From Fibrobacter succinogenes (GTDB lineage: Bacteria > Fibrobacterota > Fibrobacteria > Fibrobacterales > Fibrobacteraceae), in contig CACZAD010000002.1 of NCBI GenBank assembly GCA_902779055.1, positions 62,001 to 126,000 of the forward strand: a DNA stretch of 64,000 bases, written 5' to 3'. Below, piece after piece: positions 62,641 through 64,000 of this stretch. Every line of letters starts with the position of its first letter. Within the stretch, counting starts at the first letter, position 1. A program made the position numbers and the translations under genes. The notes beneath the pieces are model-generated. The model did not search any database, was not told the DNA's origin, and saw only the letters and a program-made list of their open reading frames with translations.

Positions 62641-63897
62641 CTATTTTGAAGCGAGGCGTGCGGCGCATTCACGAGCGTCACGGAGAATTTCTTCTTCCCC
62701 ATCGACGTGACGGCCACGCATCACGAACTTGCCATTGCACATCACAGAGTCAATGGCACTTGAATTTGCAGAATAGACCCAGTTGCTATAAATGTTGTAG
62801 CACGGCACCATACGTTCGTTGTTCATGTCTATGAGCAAGCAATCCGCAAGATAGCCTTCCGCAATGCGGCCCGCATTGATGCCAAAGAACTGCGCAACAT
62901 TAGACGTCGCCATCTTGAGAGCCTCTTCTGCCGGAAGCGTTTCAGCCGTACCAAGATACTTTGCCAAGAGTGCAATCGTCTTCATATCCTCTTGCATATC
63001 GAGGTTGTTGTTCGAAGATGCACCATCCGTCCCAAGCCCAAGTTTCATACCGTCCTTGAGCATTTCGGCAACCTGCGGAATGCCGCTATTCAGCTTCATA
63101 TTGGAACACGGATTCAAAATCGCCGTCGCGCCCGATTCTGCAAAGATTTTGCGGTCAGATGCGTTGAAATGCGTACAGTGTGCTGCAGAGAAGTTCGAAT
63201 TCAAGCCGCCCAAGCGCTTCCAGAATTCCACCGGAGTACACTTGTACTGTTCCTCGCAATTTTTGACTTCGGTTGTCGTTTCGGACAAATGCGTATGAAT
63301 CTTGTAGTTTTCAGTATGCGCAAGCTCAATTAGTTCGGCCGTCTTCTCCTCGCCCACCGTATAAACGGCATGCGGCATCACAACAAGCTGCACTCGTTCT
63401 GATTCGCCCGTGTGATTCTTCAAAAAATCGACATTCGCCGCCCAGGCTTCCGGCGACATCAGCGGTTCCGCAAACGTAACGCCTATCGCCGCACGAATTC
63501 CCATTTCTTCGACAATGCGCATCGTCTGTTCACGATGCCAGTACATATCCGCAAAGAAAACCGATCCCGACTTGATCATTTCGAGGATCGCCAAGCGGCT
63601 TCCAATGGCAATATCTTCATCCGTGAGTTTCGCTTCTGTCGGCCAAATGTATTCGTTGAGCCACTTGCCAAGTTCCATATCGTCAGCAAAGCCGCGCAAC
63701 AGCGTCATTGCAGCATGCGTATGGCCGTTATAGAAAGCGGGCATAATCGCAAAATTCGAGCAATCGACAATTTCGGCATTTTCGTAATCAGCAGGTTCAA
63801 GCGGACGCATCACCTTTTCAAAGAGATTACCGACAATCAAGATGTCGCGCTTTGCGCCATCAAAAAAAACATTTTTTAAAACAGTCTTTTTGTCCAT
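62641..63897 (-). CDS. Amidohydrolase, MTA/SAH deaminase-like
   Basis: 418 residues. Metal-binding NGHTHAAMTLLRGFADD (HxH), the LNEYIWPTEAKLTDEDI segment of the Ado/MTA deaminase group, TH-LSETTTEV, AAHCTHF and LGTDGASSNNNLDM with metal Asp. Closest to MtaD/SsnA type enzymes that deaminate methylthioadenosine, SAH or adenosine. Convergent with cvpA, only 3 bases apart. Confidence 0.85.
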   Translation of the reverse strand: MDKKTVLKNVFFDGAKRDILIVGNLFEKVMRPLEPADYENAEIVDCSNFAIMPAFYNGHTHAAMTLLRGFADDMELGKWLNEYIWPTEAKLTDEDIAIGSRLAILEMIKSGSVFFADMYWHREQTMRIVEEMGIRAAIGVTFAEPLMSPEAWAANVDFLKNHTGESERVQLVVMPHAVYTVGEEKTAELIELAHTENYKIHTHLSETTTEVKNCEEQYKCTPVEFWKRLGGLNSNFSAAHCTHFNASDRKIFAESGATAILNPCSNMKLNSGIPQVAEMLKDGMKLGLGTDGASSNNNLDMQEDMKTIALLAKYLGTAETLPAEEALKMATSNVAQFFGINAGRIAEGYLADCLLIDMNNERMVPCYNIYSNWVYSANSSAIDSVMCNGKFVMRGRHVDGEEEILRDARECAARLASK

Positions 63898-63931
63898 TGC
63901 TACTTTCCCCTATTCATGCAGATAAAACGGA

Positions 63932-64000
63932 CTATCGATTTTCAAGCAACGCTTTCACGGAGAAGGCGAAATCCTGCAAGCTGGGGTCGCGAGCGCCCAT
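63932..64000 (-). CDS. C-terminal end of an unidentified protein
   Basis: Open to the window edge; the last 22 residues read GARDPSLQDFAFSVKALLENR before TAG. Too short to identify. It would be the gene just upstream of the amidohydrolase on the same strand. Confidence 0.5.
   Translation of the reverse strand: MGARDPSLQDFAFSVKALLENR

Overview
The window looks like chromosomal DNA of Fibrobacter, a gut cellulose degrader, or a close relative. The signs are Ser-rich low-complexity linkers behind lipoprotein signal peptides, a secreted GH5 glucanase with a basic C-terminal tail, a Cthe_2159-type beta-helix protein, GLUG repeats, DUF4419 lipoproteins and dispersed REP-like palindromes. Almost all genes lie on the minus strand. 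The plus-strand exceptions are the first partial gene, 2036-4701, 35662-37773 and 59238-62637. The taxonomic call is inferred from gene content; no rRNA gene is present.

Layout. 1-4701: the end of a solute-binding protein, a translationally coupled SprT-like/YkgJ pair, and a TPR/Ca-binding lipoprotein coupled to an outer-membrane barrel. 4915-12245 is accessory: GH5 glucanase, two overlapping DUF4419 lipoprotein paralogues, a stand-alone FtsH-type (M41) protease domain overlapping an alpha/beta hydrolase, and a RhuM-like protein with a PLD-like C-terminus. 12350-15079 is the most interesting part: a two-gene cassette between two related terminators. It has a 314-residue precursor-like protein with ten identical KYGYPC hexapeptides, then a radical SAM/SPASM enzyme with C-terminal TPRs. 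15173-32503 is mostly housekeeping: purL, hisD, cimA, slyD, an NAD synthetase with an eroded glutaminase domain, an SDR and a divergent dnaA, with several lipoproteins between them. 32531-37773: U32 protease, Wzi-like barrel and beta-helix surface lipoprotein. 37869-52868: a long minus-strand run, ribD-ribE-ribBA-ribH-nusB, DUF2723 membrane glycosyltransferase, three GT2 enzymes, a Trm112-like protein, a giant acidic TPR protein and pilT. 52989-64000: rhodanese lipoprotein, hydrolase, variant dxs, small zinc-ribbon membrane protein, REP array, tRNA-Glu, PpiD-like foldase, then plus-strand nadB, Ser/Thr kinase and cvpA, and a minus-strand MTA/SAH deaminase-like amidohydrolase.

How the genes work together. 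The riboflavin genes give a complete GTP/ribulose-5-phosphate to riboflavin path except the dephosphorylation step. nadB and nadE are both NAD genes but lie about 30 kb apart. The GT2/DUF2723 group suggests polyprenyl-phosphate-sugar synthesis feeding a membrane glycosyltransferase. The candidate novel system is the KYGYPC cassette. Every repeat but the two degenerate ones has Cys-x3-Asp/Glu, the spacing used by thioether-forming radical SAM enzymes such as PapB, and the ten hexapeptides are identical in protein although all ten differ in codons.
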